Below are positions 34,270 to 44,254 of a DNA stretch of 64,000 bases, in pieces. Made by a program: the position numbers and the translations under genes. This stretch comes from Juglans regia (taxonomy: Eukaryota; Streptophyta; Magnoliopsida; Fagales; Juglandaceae): positions 14,284,237-14,348,236 of the forward strand of contig NC_049902.1 of the NCBI RefSeq assembly GCF_001411555.2, in the 5' to 3' direction. The notes under the pieces are model-generated. The model was not told the DNA's origin, searched no databases, and saw only the letters and a program-made list of their open reading frames with translations. Numbering within the stretch: position 1 is the first letter of the stretch; each line of letters opens with the position of its first letter.

Positions 34270-34770
34270 TGATCTGTAAGTTCGAATGTAAATTAAAAAC
34301 TTTCGAACATTGGTTCACATTCGAACCAACGTTGGAACGTGAATACACAAAATTATATAGTAACATTCGAACATAGGCCTCAACTTTCGAACGTACTCAC
34401 CCTCAAATGAAGAAAATGTTTGAATGATTAAACAATTAACGTTCGAACAAACCTCCGAACGTACCACTTGCGTTCAAATGCTTCTTCGTTAACATTCAAA
34501 ATAACGTCCGAACGTTAAACCCATTACGTTTGAACAATGGTCCATTAACGTTCGAATGGAAATTCGAACGGTTATTGTAATTAACGTTCGGACGCATAAA
34601 CGTTCGAACGTAAATATGATACGTTCGAACTAGAATCAACGAACGTCAACTTCTGTCATTCGAATGCCAATCGGTCGGGTTGCCGTTTGAGCGTTCAATT
34701 GGACGTTCGAACGTTACTTTTTGTGACAAATCTCAACCGTCACAAAAATGGGAACGTTCGAACGTTACAT
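34270..34770. repeat. CACTA right subterminal ACGTTCGAACGT array
   Basis: About 25 variants of the palindromic motif in 500 bp, in both full (ACGTTCGAACGT at 34706 and 34752) and half forms (ACATTCGAA, ACGTCCGAAC). It mirrors the left blocks at 14.9 and 26.1 kb. Confidence 0.8.
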
Positions 34771-34786
34771 CAACCAAAATACCTCC

Positions 34787-34818
34787 AACCGTCACTAAAA
34801 ATATTTTTAGTGACGGTT
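34787..34818. repeat. Perfect 32 bp palindrome
   Basis: AACCGTCACTAAAAAT followed immediately by its exact reverse complement. It is built from two CCGTCACTAAAAA units facing each other. Further CCGTCA / TAGTGACG units continue to 34935 and the terminus is 150 bp away. Confidence 0.9.
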
Positions 34819-34974
34819 CAACAGTAGACCATCACCAATTATTTTATGTGATGCACATTAGGTGACAATCATGGTAATGGTTTCAAACCGTCATCAAGTA
34901 TCATTAGTGACGTTTTGGTTATTTTTAGTGACGATTTCCTCTATCAGAAAAGACAAATTGTGTTGTAGTGTCAG

Positions 34975-35004
34975 AATATTGATACATGTATTTGTATCAA
35001 TATT
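34975..35004. repeat. 11 bp inverted repeat just outside the CACTA end
   Basis: AATATTGATAC (34975-34985) and GTATCAATATT (34994-35004) with an 8-base loop. It begins four bases beyond the element's right terminus. Confidence 0.8.
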
Positions 35005-35333
35005 AACGGAGTTAAATGGCTTGTAGCTTGAAAGCTAATAGATAAAAAACAGGTAAATAAAAAAGCAGCCCACCATATCGTTTTCTGCAGAATGTTATTA
35101 TATAATACATTAGATTTCCAGCTATGCCTTTTAACCGTACGTGAACAAAGAACAAGAAGTCAAAAGACTGAAAATGTAGTTTCCTCTCGACTCTAGAGTG
35201 CTCTAGTGAGGAGGAAGAAAATCCTTCACCCTGGTGGAAGGTTTTTTTGCCAAGGGCAAAGTTTGAGATAAGAGGTGCAGCATTTGAGACTTAAAACTTC
35301 ATACTATAATTGAATAACAGAGAGAGGTTCAAG

Positions 35334-36054
35334 ATGACTGAGGAATTAGCTGAGTTATGGAACAAGCTTTCATTGACAAAGGAAGAAAAAGATAAAATTG
35401 TTATAACTGGAAAAGACATCAAGGAAACCATGGAAAGAGGTAAGCTATGTTTAGTGGGGAAACTCATAGCTGACAAGAAAATTAATTGAGAGGTCTTCAA
35501 AAATACTATGTAAGATATGGAAATTCTATATAGGCATCAAGATCATAGAAGTGGGAGAGAATTTGTATATTTTTGAATTCCTATTTGAAACTGACTTAAT
35601 TAGAATATGGGAAGGTCAGCCATGGATGTTTGATATAAATCTGTTATGTTTGAGAAAATCTGAAGGTTACACACCACCTACTAAACTACCCTTCACTCAT
35701 ACTAATCTTTGGGTCCAATTACACAACTTACCCTTGGGGTGCATGAAAAAGGAAGTTGGGAGTAGAGTTGGATCTTCGATTGGTACTGTTTTGAAGGTGG
35801 ATTCTGATATTAATGAGAGTTTTTGGGGAAGATGGTTAAGAGTTCTGGTTGAAATGGACTTAATGAGACCATTGGCAAGGGGAAAACTGATGGACCTGCT
35901 TGGACACAAGGGTTATGTGCAGTACAAATATGAAAAGCTTCTTAAGTTTTGTTTCACTTGTGGGGTGATTAAGCATGACTCGAGTGGCTGTGCAGGTCAA
36001 AACAATCAAAGAGATTTATCCAAGATGATTAGTAATAATCAATATGGAATATGA
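35334..36054 (+). pseudogene. LINE ORF1 protein, broken
   Basis: MTEELAELWNKLSLTKEEKD leads to GKLCLVGKLIADKKIN and a TGA at 35487. After a short gap the DUF4283-type domain continues from 35551 (LIRIWEGQPWMFD, LWVQLHNLPLGCMKKEVG, WGRWLRVLVEMD, YVQYKYEKLLKFCF). The zinc knuckle CFTCGVIKHDSSGC is intact. It corresponds domain for domain to the ORF1 at 20190, but with only moderate similarity. Confidence 0.85.
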
Positions 36055-36660
36055 CTCAGGGCTACTAATTTTGGAAAAGTCCAACTACTTCAAGGACCAG
36101 TTCAAGCTATGGTAGTAGCTCAGGCAGACAACATATAAGTATTACTCAATCCAGGTCTGAAGAGCACGTAAAGGGGAACATAAGTTGATACAAAATGGGA
36201 AAACTATAGGTAGGGAAGGTAAAATGCTTGAGATGTAGACAACAACATATGATGATATACAAGAAAGCAGAACAGAAACTCAAGCACAACATGATTCACC
36301 TAAGTTGGCTCTGGAGAAGGAAGAAAATTTGATGAATATATCTATTATGGATTCCATACCAGAACTGAAGACGAGCCAACAGGAGACCACTTCAGTTTCA
36401 GAGAAGACTCAAAGTATTCATAGTAATTCAAATCAGTTGGCAGAGGTAAATGTTATTAAATGGAAGAGGAGGGCAAGGGTATAGATTAATAGTGAGATAA
36501 GGCCTACGACTCCTTATGCTACAAGGAAAAGAAAAACAGAAGATGAGAACACTCTTTTTGCCTTGGAAAACAACCAGGAGGCTAGGGCCAAAAAACCAGC
36601 TATGGCAGTTGTAGTGAATGAATAGGCAGAAGCTGTTAATCTGCCTTGCCGGGAGAAATT

Positions 36661-37571
36661 AGACTTCTAAGTTAGAACTGCCGAGGGCTTGGCAACCCTA
36701 GAATAGTTAAGGACCTTAGTCTCTTGGTTAAGGCCCATAAGCCAAGCATATTGTTTCTCATGGAAACCAAGATGCATAAGAATAAGTTAGAAGCTACCAT
36801 AAATAAGTTGGGTTTTAAAAATGTTTTTTCAGTTGAGGGGGTAGGAAAAAGTGATGGTTTGGCTTTGTTTCAGGAGGAGGATAGCAAACTCAGGATTCAA
36901 AATTACACACAAAGACATATCAATATCTGGGTTGATCAAAAGGACTTCTCTTGGATGCTAACATGCTTCTATGCCATCCTAAAATAGAAAATAGGCACAA
37001 AGGATGAAGCATTTTGAGACATCTTAAATTGCAGCATCCCAGAAGATGGCTTTGTATAAAAGACTTTAATGAAATCCTATATCAAAGTGAAAAGTCTGGA
37101 GGGGCAATAAGAGATGAAAAACAGATGGAGACATTTAGAAAAATGCTGCAAGACTGTACGCTTACTGATTTGGGCTCAACAAAAGGCAAGTACACATGGA
37201 CAAATAATAGATCTAATCAAACCTTTACTAAAGAAAGGCTTGATAGAGCAACTGCAAATGCTGAATGGTGTGCAACATTTGGTGGTGGGGAGGTGCAAGT
37301 GCTGGCTAATTCTACTTCAGACCATAGTCCTATCATAATGTCAATAGGTCAGCATAATAACAAGATAAACAGAGCCTCACAAGTGAGAAGATATGAAGAT
37401 AGATGGTCCACCTTTCCTGATTGTGAAAATGTGATTAAAAAGGTATGGCAGAATGGGAGAGGCAATTCTGGTGGCTTGCAGAAAATAAAAGAGAAGTTAG
37501 ATAGGTGCATGAGAGAGCTAAGGTTGTGGAGCTATAAAAGGGAATATGAAGCAAATGAAAGTTTAATGTAA
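36661..37571 (+). pseudogene. LINE ORF2, endonuclease domain, broken
   Basis: The N-terminal WNCRG motif reads stop-NCRGLGNP because TGG has become TAG at 36673. Then come ILFLMETKM (Glu), GVGKSDGLALF and ENYTQRHINIWV-like sequence, a frameshift near 36990, RWLCIKDFNEIL (usual GDFNEI, Gly replaced by Lys), FTKERLDRATANAEW and STSDHSPIIM. The Asp-His pair is kept. The frame ends at 37569. Confidence 0.85.
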
Positions 37572-37789
37572 AAGACAAACAGGCTGCAGCAAATGCAGCA
37601 ATTTCTTACAGAAGATATAGTTCAACAGATGAAACATCTTCAACAAAAAAGAAATGAGATGCTTGAAAGAGACCACTTGAAATGAAAGCAAAGAGCCAAG
37701 GTGACATGGCTACAACAAGGGGATCAAAACACAAGATATTACCATCTTTGTGCAAGTAAAAAAAAAATAGAGAAATACAATTGAGCAAG

Positions 37790-39340
37790 TTATGGATGGT
37801 AATGGAGTATGTATAACAGAAACTAGCCAAATTGGGAAGGCTTTTACTCAATTTTATAAGGGATTGTTCACATCCTCAAGGCCTACCAACATTGACAACT
37901 TTCTCAATGCAACAAAGAAAAGAGTCACCCAACAAATGAATGACAGATTGCTCCTACCTTTCAGCAAAGAGGAAATGCAAGAGACTGTGTTTCAAATGGG
38001 TCCCTATAAAGCTTCTGTCCCAGATATATATGGAGCTTGCTTTTATCAAAGGTATTGACCAGTGGTGGGGGAGGAGGTATGTGATGCAATCTTAGCTTTT
38101 CTAAAGTCTGAGCAAGATATGTCTAGCATAAATCACACATATCTAGTGATGATTCCTAAGCACAACAGTCCAAAGAGTATCACAGAGTACAGACCTATAA
38201 GTCTCTGCAATGTGCTATAAAAATTTATCACAAAAATGTTGGCCAATCGAATGAAGGAAATTCTGCCTACTATTATCTCTTAGAACCAGTATGCATTTGT
38301 CTCAGGAAGATTAATTAAAAACAACATATTGGCTGCATATAAGACTCTTCACACAACGAATATGAAATTGCATAGAAAGAAAGGTTATATGGCTATGAAA
38401 CTAGATATGAGCAAGGCTTACGATAGAGTTGAGTGGTGTTTTCTCAAGGAGGCAATGCTCAAGATGGGTTTTGATACACAATGGACTAATTTGATTCAAA
38501 GATGCATATCTTTATCTTCCTTTTCAGTTTTACTAAATGGAGTGGCTCAGGAAGTGTTTAAACCCTCAAGAGGGTTAAGGCAAGGTTGTCCGTTATCCCC
38601 CTTTCTATTTATAATCTATGCTAAGGATTTGACAGCTAAGTTATATCAAGCAGAACAGAAGGGGCTTATTTCTGGAGTTCCAATAGCTAGGAGAAAGATC
38701 AAGATGAACCATATATTCTTTGCTGATGATAGCCTACTGTTTTGTAAGGCTTCTATGCAAGAATGGGATGAATTAAATCAAATCCTACATGGTTATGAGC
38801 AAGCATTTGGACAGCAATTAAACAGAGAAAAAACATCACTGTTTTAGCAAAAACACCAAGCAACTTACAAGGGACTTTATCATGGAGATAGCAGGTTTAA
38901 GAGCTTCCTCTAACTTGGAAAAAATACTTGGGATTGCCATCCCTAATTGGAAGATCAAAAGTAAGGGAATTCAATGGTATAGTGGAAAGGGTCAGCAAAA
39001 GACTAGAAAATCAGAAAAACAAGTTCCTTTCACAGGTTGGCAAAGAGATATTGAACAAGGCAGTCATTCAAGCTATCCCAACACATAGTATGAGTGTGTT
39101 CTCTTTACCAAAAACACTGTGTAACAAGCTTAATGCTTTAATGGAAAATTTCTGGTGGGGAGCTCAAGAGAATCATTCAAAGATCCATTGGAAAATTTGG
39201 AATAGTTTGAGCATGAGTAAAACAAATGGGAAATGGGTTTTAGAGACCTGGTCAGTTTCAACATAGCTCTTCTAGCCAAACAAGTTTGGAGAATTCTTAA
39301 GTCTCCATCATCTCTGGCAGCTAGGATCTTCAAAGAAACT
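37790..39340 (+). pseudogene. LINE ORF2, reverse transcriptase domain, broken
   Basis: Pieces in order: MGPYKASVPDIYGACF, YRPISLCNVL then TAA (38218), IIS then TAG (38281) NQYAF, YMAMKLDMSKAYDRVEW, SRGLRQGCPLSPFLF, HIFFADDSLLFCKA (FADD kept), QLNREKTSLF. After a frameshift come GLPSLIGRSKVREF, FLSQVGKEILNKAVIQAIP and FWWGAQENHSKIHWKIW. The catalytic motifs survive, but the frame is broken at least six times. Confidence 0.85.
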
Positions 39341-40769
39341 TATTTCACCAATTCCTATATTTTGCAAGCCAAGATAGGTTCAAGACCCTAATTTGCTTGG
39401 AGGAGTATACATTCAGCAATTGATCTAGTAAAGGAAGGAAGCATTCGGAGAGTGGGAAATGGGAAAAATATTAGTCTGTGGAAAGATAAGTGGATCTCAA
39501 GACTTGGACTGTGTAACATTCAATCACCAATGCAAGCCTTACCAGAAAATGCAAAGGTGGTAGACTTAATAGATTAGTCCAGTGGATGGTGGAATATGCA
39601 ACTTCTCAGGAATGCTTTTAGTTAGGAAGAGGCAAAAGAAATATTGAAAATACTTGTCTCACAGTGTTCTATTGATGATAAGCTAGCGTGGAAAGGCACA
39701 TCAAGTGGTGATTTTTCTATCAGAAGTGCATATCACATGCATAATCAGCAACAACGAAGTAGAATGGGGGAGTGCTCACTAAAAGGGGATCAAAGCAAAC
39801 TTTGGAAATTGGAATAGAATTTGCAAACAAAAAATTCAATTAAAGTGTTCATTTGGAGCGCATGTGAAGATGCATTACCTACAAAGCAGAACCTGTTCAG
39901 GAGGAAGATCACTGCAGATCCACTTTTTCCCATTTGTCAGACTTCGAATGAAACCCCAACACATATTCTATGGTCTTGCCCATCTGCACAGCATGTATGG
40001 AGTTTTGGAAGCAGGAAATTCAAAAGTAGTAATAATTGAGAAAGATTTTAGCTCTATGTTTCTTTCTATGTATAACAGAATAGGCAAGGATGAAATTTGT
40101 TTTTTTGCAGAAATAGAAAGGGCATTGTGGTTTAAGAGAAACCATTGGGTTTTTGAAGGGGATCTCTTATCTCCAGAATCTGTATTCATTAGATCCCAAC
40201 AGACACAACAAGAGTTTAAACAAGCACAACAATTGGATTGAGTAACACAAATGACAGAACAACAGTAGGTTGGAACATCATGGAAAGTTCCACCTCTAGA
40301 TTGGCTCAAAGTAAACTGGGATGTGGCATTCAGAGTAGCAAATCACATAATTGGTATTGGAGTGGTGATTCGAGATAATGAAGGGGATGTTATATTCATT
40401 CTAAGGCAACCACTTTATTTTTGTTCTCAAGCATCTATTGCAGAAGCAAGGGGTTTAGTAACTGCTGCATTGTTGTGTATGGAGCCGGAACTCAAAAATG
40501 TTGTCTTAGAGAGGGATTGAAGTCAAGTTGTTAATGCTTTGTGACAATGCAAAGTACAAAATGGGATGCTGAGTTGCTTGGTGGAGGATGCTAAAGCTGC
40601 CTTGAAGAAGATAAGATGGGAAATTCAACATGTCAAGAGGGAAGCAAATAAAGTGGCACACCACTTGGCTCAAGAAGTAGTCTCATTGGATTGGGAAATG
40701 CTAGATATTGACTATGTAAACCCAAACATTTTGTCTCTTGTAATTGCTGATGGCCAACATACAGTTTGA
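39340..40769 (+). pseudogene. LINE ORF2, zinc-finger/linker and RNase H, broken
   Basis: The linker begins with REGSIRRVGNGKNISLWKDKW-like sequence. The zinc region reads FIWSACEDALPTKQNLFRRK, FPICQTSNETPTHILWSCP. RNase H: WLKVNWDVAF, a GIGVVIRDNEGDV loop, SIAEARGLVTAALL, VVLERD then a stop, EIQHVKREANKVAHHLA. The first two catalytic acids (Asp, Glu) and the final His-bearing helix are visible. Stops at 40240, 40268 and 40518 separate the pieces. Confidence 0.8.
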
Positions 40770-40832
40770 TGGAATGGAAATATGATGAGTTGAGTTCAAT
40801 AATAATAATAAAAAAAAACGTGAACAAAGAAC

Positions 40833-41229
40833 CATAAAATGCATTTGATATATATCCAAGGATTTTGGGGAGAGAGAGAGTTACAGAAAGGCTAGCCGTG
40901 AGAGAGACAATCACAAAAGCTTGAAGGCTAGGGTTTAACCTTTCACAATTTCAATTTGTTGGCACGAGAGCAGAGAAAGCAGATAGAGTGGAATGAGGAA
41001 TCGACGGTGGGGTTGAAGACTTCAAGCATTAAGTCTAAAACGACGTCATTTTGATATTGGGTTATTATTTTTATAAAATTGGGGTACCGAGTTTTAAACC
41101 CAGAACCTGGGTATCATAACTGCACCTGGCTCGAGTAGGGCCAGGTAGTGCGATGCAGGTTCCAGCTTGGAACTAGAATCCGGTTATCTGGGTTCCAGAC
41201 CGAGTCGTGATGAAACTCGGCCTGGATGA
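40833..41229. other. Intergenic; GC-rich hAT-like end sequence
   Basis: After the LINE comes GAGAGAGAG-rich DNA, then AAACGACGTCATTTTG at 41038, and a GC-rich zone (41080-41225) of ACCTGGGTATC / CCAGGTAGTGC / TTCCAGCTTGGAAC units like the patch at 6665. No gene seen. Confidence 0.3.
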
Positions 41230-41496
41230 ACATAAAGAAATTTATATGCCTAACTCATCTTATAAAACCGATTTTTTTTTTCAAAAGATGATTGTTTATT
41301 CCTTATAAACATGTCCAAGACCTTGTCCACAGGCAATGTTGGATTATTCCTCAACACCCTCCCTTACGTGCAGGCCAATATTTTTTCTGGTCATTGTCAC
41401 GGGATAAGTAGTGTGAGCCCCCATTCGTCTTATGGCAATCTTTGATACTATAAAGAAATTTATAGACCTAACTCATCTTGTAGAACCAGTTTTATG
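41230..41496 (-). repeat. Dispersed repeat with 44 bp direct repeats (possible TRIM)
   Basis: ATAAAGAAATTTATA with CCTAACTCATCTT begins at about 41231 and again at 41452, 221 bp apart. Next to the second copy, the minus strand reads AGTATCAAAG, a weak match to an initiator-Met primer site. The internal CAACACCCTCCCTTACGTGC phrase is one I remember as widespread in plant genomes. A tiny terminal-repeat retrotransposon is possible but unproven. Confidence 0.35.
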
Positions 41497-41669
41497 AACA
41501 TATTATCTATACTACTTAAATGATAAGATTTAATTTATAAGATTTATATTTTAAAATTTATTTTTTTAAATTAAATTATACCATATAAACAACGTGCGGT
41601 GCACCGAGTCATTAAAATAACAGTATTCAATGAATAAACCGCTTGTGCGAAGTCAATACCCTACAACAA

Positions 41670-42193
41670 CGTGCGGTGCACAGAGGTCTGGAATCCTCCT
41701 CCTTTCAACTGGTATAAAATCAACTGGGATGGGGCTATTGATAAGTTTAAAGGGCTGATTGGTATTGGCATTTGTGTTAGGGACTGTGAGGGTCACATTG
41801 TGGCTACCTTAAGGCACAACAAACACATGTACCCTGATCCTCTTCTTGCTGAGTCTTATGGTGCACAGCAGGCCATTAAGTTTGGCATTGACCTTGGCCT
41901 TGGACAAGTCATCTTCAAAGGTGATTCCCTGCAGGTTATTAATGATCTCAAGGCTACTGCTGAGGTTTGGTCCAGTGCAAGCATGTTCGTGAGTGAGGCC
42001 AAAATGTTATCTAGTTGCTTTGCTAAATGTGATTTTTCTCGTGTTAGGAGAAATGGTAATAACATTGCACATTTGTTAGTAAAAAATGCTCTTTCTATTT
42101 CAGATTTCATTGTAACTATGGAGGAGGCTCCTCCGTGTATTTCTTCTTTGTTATAATGAAATGAGAGATATGATTTCCCTTCAAAAAAAAAAA
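41670..42193 (+). mobile_element. Short 5'-truncated LINE, recent insertion
   Basis: Perfect 15 bp target duplication AATACCCTACAACAA (41655-41669 and 42194-42208), a poly-A tail of about 12 and an undamaged reading frame mark a young copy. Its first 12 bases, and the four before them, copy a 16-base sequence (ACAACGTGCGGTGCAC) found 77 bp upstream at 41589. The target itself holds a 2x repeat of GTGCGAAGTCAATACCCTAC. Confidence 0.85.
41671..42156 (+). CDS. LINE-derived RNase H domain protein (intact frame)
   Basis: 161 residues without stops. RVT_3-type ribonuclease H: WYKINWDGAIDKFKG (Asp), GIGICVRDCEGHIVATLRH, LAESYGAQQAIKFGIDLG (Glu), VIFKGDSLQVINDL (Asp), RRNGNNIAHLLVKNAL (His region). 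This matches the last domain of plant L1 ORF2. It ends TAATGAAATGAGAG, a 3' UTR like those of other copies. It is a truncated LINE, so the first ATG is probably not a natural start, and expression is unproven. All four catalytic positions look kept. Confidence 0.7.
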   Translation: MRCTEVWNPPPFNWYKINWDGAIDKFKGLIGIGICVRDCEGHIVATLRHNKHMYPDPLLAESYGAQQAIKFGIDLGLGQVIFKGDSLQVINDLKATAEVWSSASMFVSEAKMLSSCFAKCDFSRVRRNGNNIAHLLVKNALSISDFIVTMEEAPPCISSLL

Positions 42194-42208
42194 AATACCC
42201 TACAACAA

Positions 42209-43384
42209 ATGTGGCCGCTCGTGCGAAGTCAATACCCTACAACAAATGGCCACAAGTTCTGTACATCATTTTGTTTGATCCACAATTACCTTCTCTCTCT
42301 TTTCAATCTTTTTTAAAGCAATAAGTGCAACGCATACCTGACACGCGTTGAATCAAAACCTTAGTAAAAGAAGTAGGAAAATGCTGAGAAACCGAGAATG
42401 GTGTCCCCCGTATTGTACCACTTATTATTATTATTTTCAAATATTTTATAATAGCTTTAAATATTTAAAATAAAAATTACAAACTCAATAAAAATTAATT
42501 TCTTAACTATTCAATAAAAGAAAAGGCCACTTCTAATCCTCCCGAGCATTTTCCAAAGACGTATCATTTTAATCAAAAAGAAACATGGGAAAAATAAAAC
42601 TGACAAGAAGTATTAATCATTTTGCTGTCATAATTGCCTATCTAATTATTAAGAAAAAATTTAAAAAATATATAATTTTATTAATAATTATTTTTTTAAT
42701 TATTAAATAAAAAAATTAAATATTAAAAAAAAAATAGATAGTAGAGTAGTAACCTATCGTTATCCATCTAATTTACTCCAGAACCACTTGCTTCCTGCAC
42801 CGTCCGCCGCGTGTGAACATCATTCCATCTCTAGTTAATCTTCTGTTGGGCACTAGGCAAAGTTGACTTAAAAATATCCTCTCCACGTAGAGATTAGACT
42901 TGTGCTGACTCTTTTTCTTCCCAACAGATCAGACATTTCTTGACGTACATCACCTTTTTGTGCGCCATTACATTTCTTTCCAATCGCGAAAGTTTAGATT
43001 TGTGAAGTTTGATGGTAATATGAAACATGATGTTTCGTGCTCTGATTGGGCACTTTACCAGGGAAGTCGTCACTCTCTGACACAGTCAATTTCCCCCACG
43101 GGCCTTTATAAGATGAAGAGTGGTGCAAGCGGCAGAAACTTCTTCAATTTATTTTTTTAAACATTTTTTAAACTCATTTAATTTTTTTTAAAAATAAAAA
43201 AAATCACAAACCCTTTAAAAATATTTTCTCAACTATTAAATAAACATTAAAAAAAATATTCGATACAAAATATCGTTAAAAATATTAAGTGGATATATCA
43301 TTTCTCATTCAGAGTTCTCGATCAACAATCAATTTTTCCATGATATTATATATAAATTGTGTTAACGTGTCAATATGCTAAGAT
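42209..43384. other. Intergenic with MITE-like DNA
   Basis: 42376-42554 is described separately. 42655-42770 and 43140-43310 are A/T-rich with weak inverted ends. 42780-43130 has normal composition (TGCACCGTCCGCCGCGTG..., GGGCCTTTATAAGATG). A short frame at 42960-43160 has no motif. No gene recognised. Confidence 0.35.
42376..42554. mobile_element. MITE, GGAAAATGCTA-type family
   Basis: Perfect 10 bp terminal inverted repeats GGAAAATGCT at 42376 and, on the other strand, ending at 42554. The arms then diverge (GAGAAACCGAGAATGG and CGGGAGGATTAGAAG). The core at 42503-42520 is a diverged TTTCTTAACTATTCAATAAA. Confidence 0.65.
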
Positions 43385-43625
43385 TTTGATCACGTTTAAA
43401 TTCAGAAAATATTTTATTTTATTTTATTTCATCTCATTTTATTATTATAATTTTTTTAATTTTTTATATAAAATATAATAAACAATTCAATCTTTTTTAA
43501 ATTTCAATTCAACTTATTCAAATTCTAAAACAATAATAATATTAAAAAATAATATTTTAATAATATTTTTTTTAACTTTTATCTTTTATCTAAAACCATC
43601 TCTTTCTCATTTTCATATCTATCTC
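43385..43625. mobile_element. MITE, ATCTCATTTTA-type family
   Basis: TTTCATCTCATTTTATTATT, AAATATAATAAACAATTCAA and AAAACAATAATAATATTAAA are all present in the family order, ending in AACTTTTATCTTTTATC. It lies about 630 bp downstream of the NCED stop codon. Confidence 0.6.
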
Positions 43626-43639
43626 TAATCCGGTGGTCC

Positions 43640-44254
43640 TTATTTGCCCACTGAGCATAAATGGACTGACAGTCGCGTATCTACGCTAAGTACGCTTAAT
43701 GCTAATTCGTCCATTCCTGCTCCTAATTCTTCCCTCCAGCCAATAGAGATTGGAAGATAGGATTTCAGATACAAACAGAAATGTAGACTGCACAAGGTTA
43801 GATTGAGAAGAAAAGGACATTTTGAAAAGGATACCCGAAGGAAAGTGGTTGTGTAGTATTTACAAGAGAGAGACTGGAAGGGAGAACTATTTGAGATATG
43901 AACAGAATTACTATAGACACCAATATTACATAATCTTCTGCAGATATGTACTTCGATGATGGACATATTTGAGGGAATCAGCAGAAACCAGCTGAGCTCC
44001 ATATGTATAAACTACCTACAGCCAAGAGCTACAAGCTGGTCCCCCCCAAACCCTTTCACTTCGAAATACCAAACCAAATAAAGAGAGAGACAGAAAACGG
44101 CTGTCATAGTATCCAGAAGTGGAGATTCCGGGGACGTATAAGCTATCATCCCTCTGCAAAATCACCACTATATATCTAACATATCTATCAATAAAATCTA
44201 CAAACACATGAGTGACATCACACATCTCTGAGAGAGACACAGCCCAGAAATAAG
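43640..44254 (-). other. NCED 3' flank / probable 3' UTR
   Basis: About 600 bp between the NCED stop and the nearest MITE. Composition is closer to genic DNA than to the surroundings. Frames of 74 and 120 residues on the minus strand show no motif and are probably chance. No clear minus-strand AATAAA was found. Confidence 0.4.

Larger units (their letters stand above)
14762..34970 (+). mobile_element. CACTA (En/Spm) transposon, about 20 kb with nested insertions
   Basis: The right terminus, read on the minus strand, is CACTACAACACAATTTGTC. The left terminus is CACACAACAACATAATTGTC, a diverged copy. Just inside both ends sit repeated CCGTCACTAAAAA units and then dense ACGTTCGAACGT motifs. Internal plus-strand genes encode a TNP2-type transposase and a second CACTA protein, and an opposite-strand gene lies in the left part. 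TCA follows the right end and precedes the left end within one base, consistent with the usual 3 bp duplication. Roughly 17.5-26.1 kb is later retroelement DNA including a LINE, so the original element was nearer 11-12 kb. Confidence 0.8.
35154..40817 (+). mobile_element. Near full-length LINE (L1 type, RNase H-bearing), 5.66 kb
   Basis: Bounded by a perfect 15 bp duplication, ACGTGAACAAAGAAC, at 35139-35153 and 40818-40832, with the tail AATAATAATAAAAAAAAA. Order: leader, ORF1 (35334), ORF2 endonuclease (36661), RT (37790-39340), zinc-finger/linker and RNase H to 40769. It is more eroded than the 20.1 kb LINE, with a dozen or so stops and frameshifts. The ORF1 start differs, so it is a different subfamily. 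It lies 170 bp outside the CACTA element. Confidence 0.9.

Noticed and set aside
43640..44240. Minus-strand frames of 120 and 74 residues downstream of NCED
   Set aside because: No motif; better explained as 3' UTR or flanking DNA.
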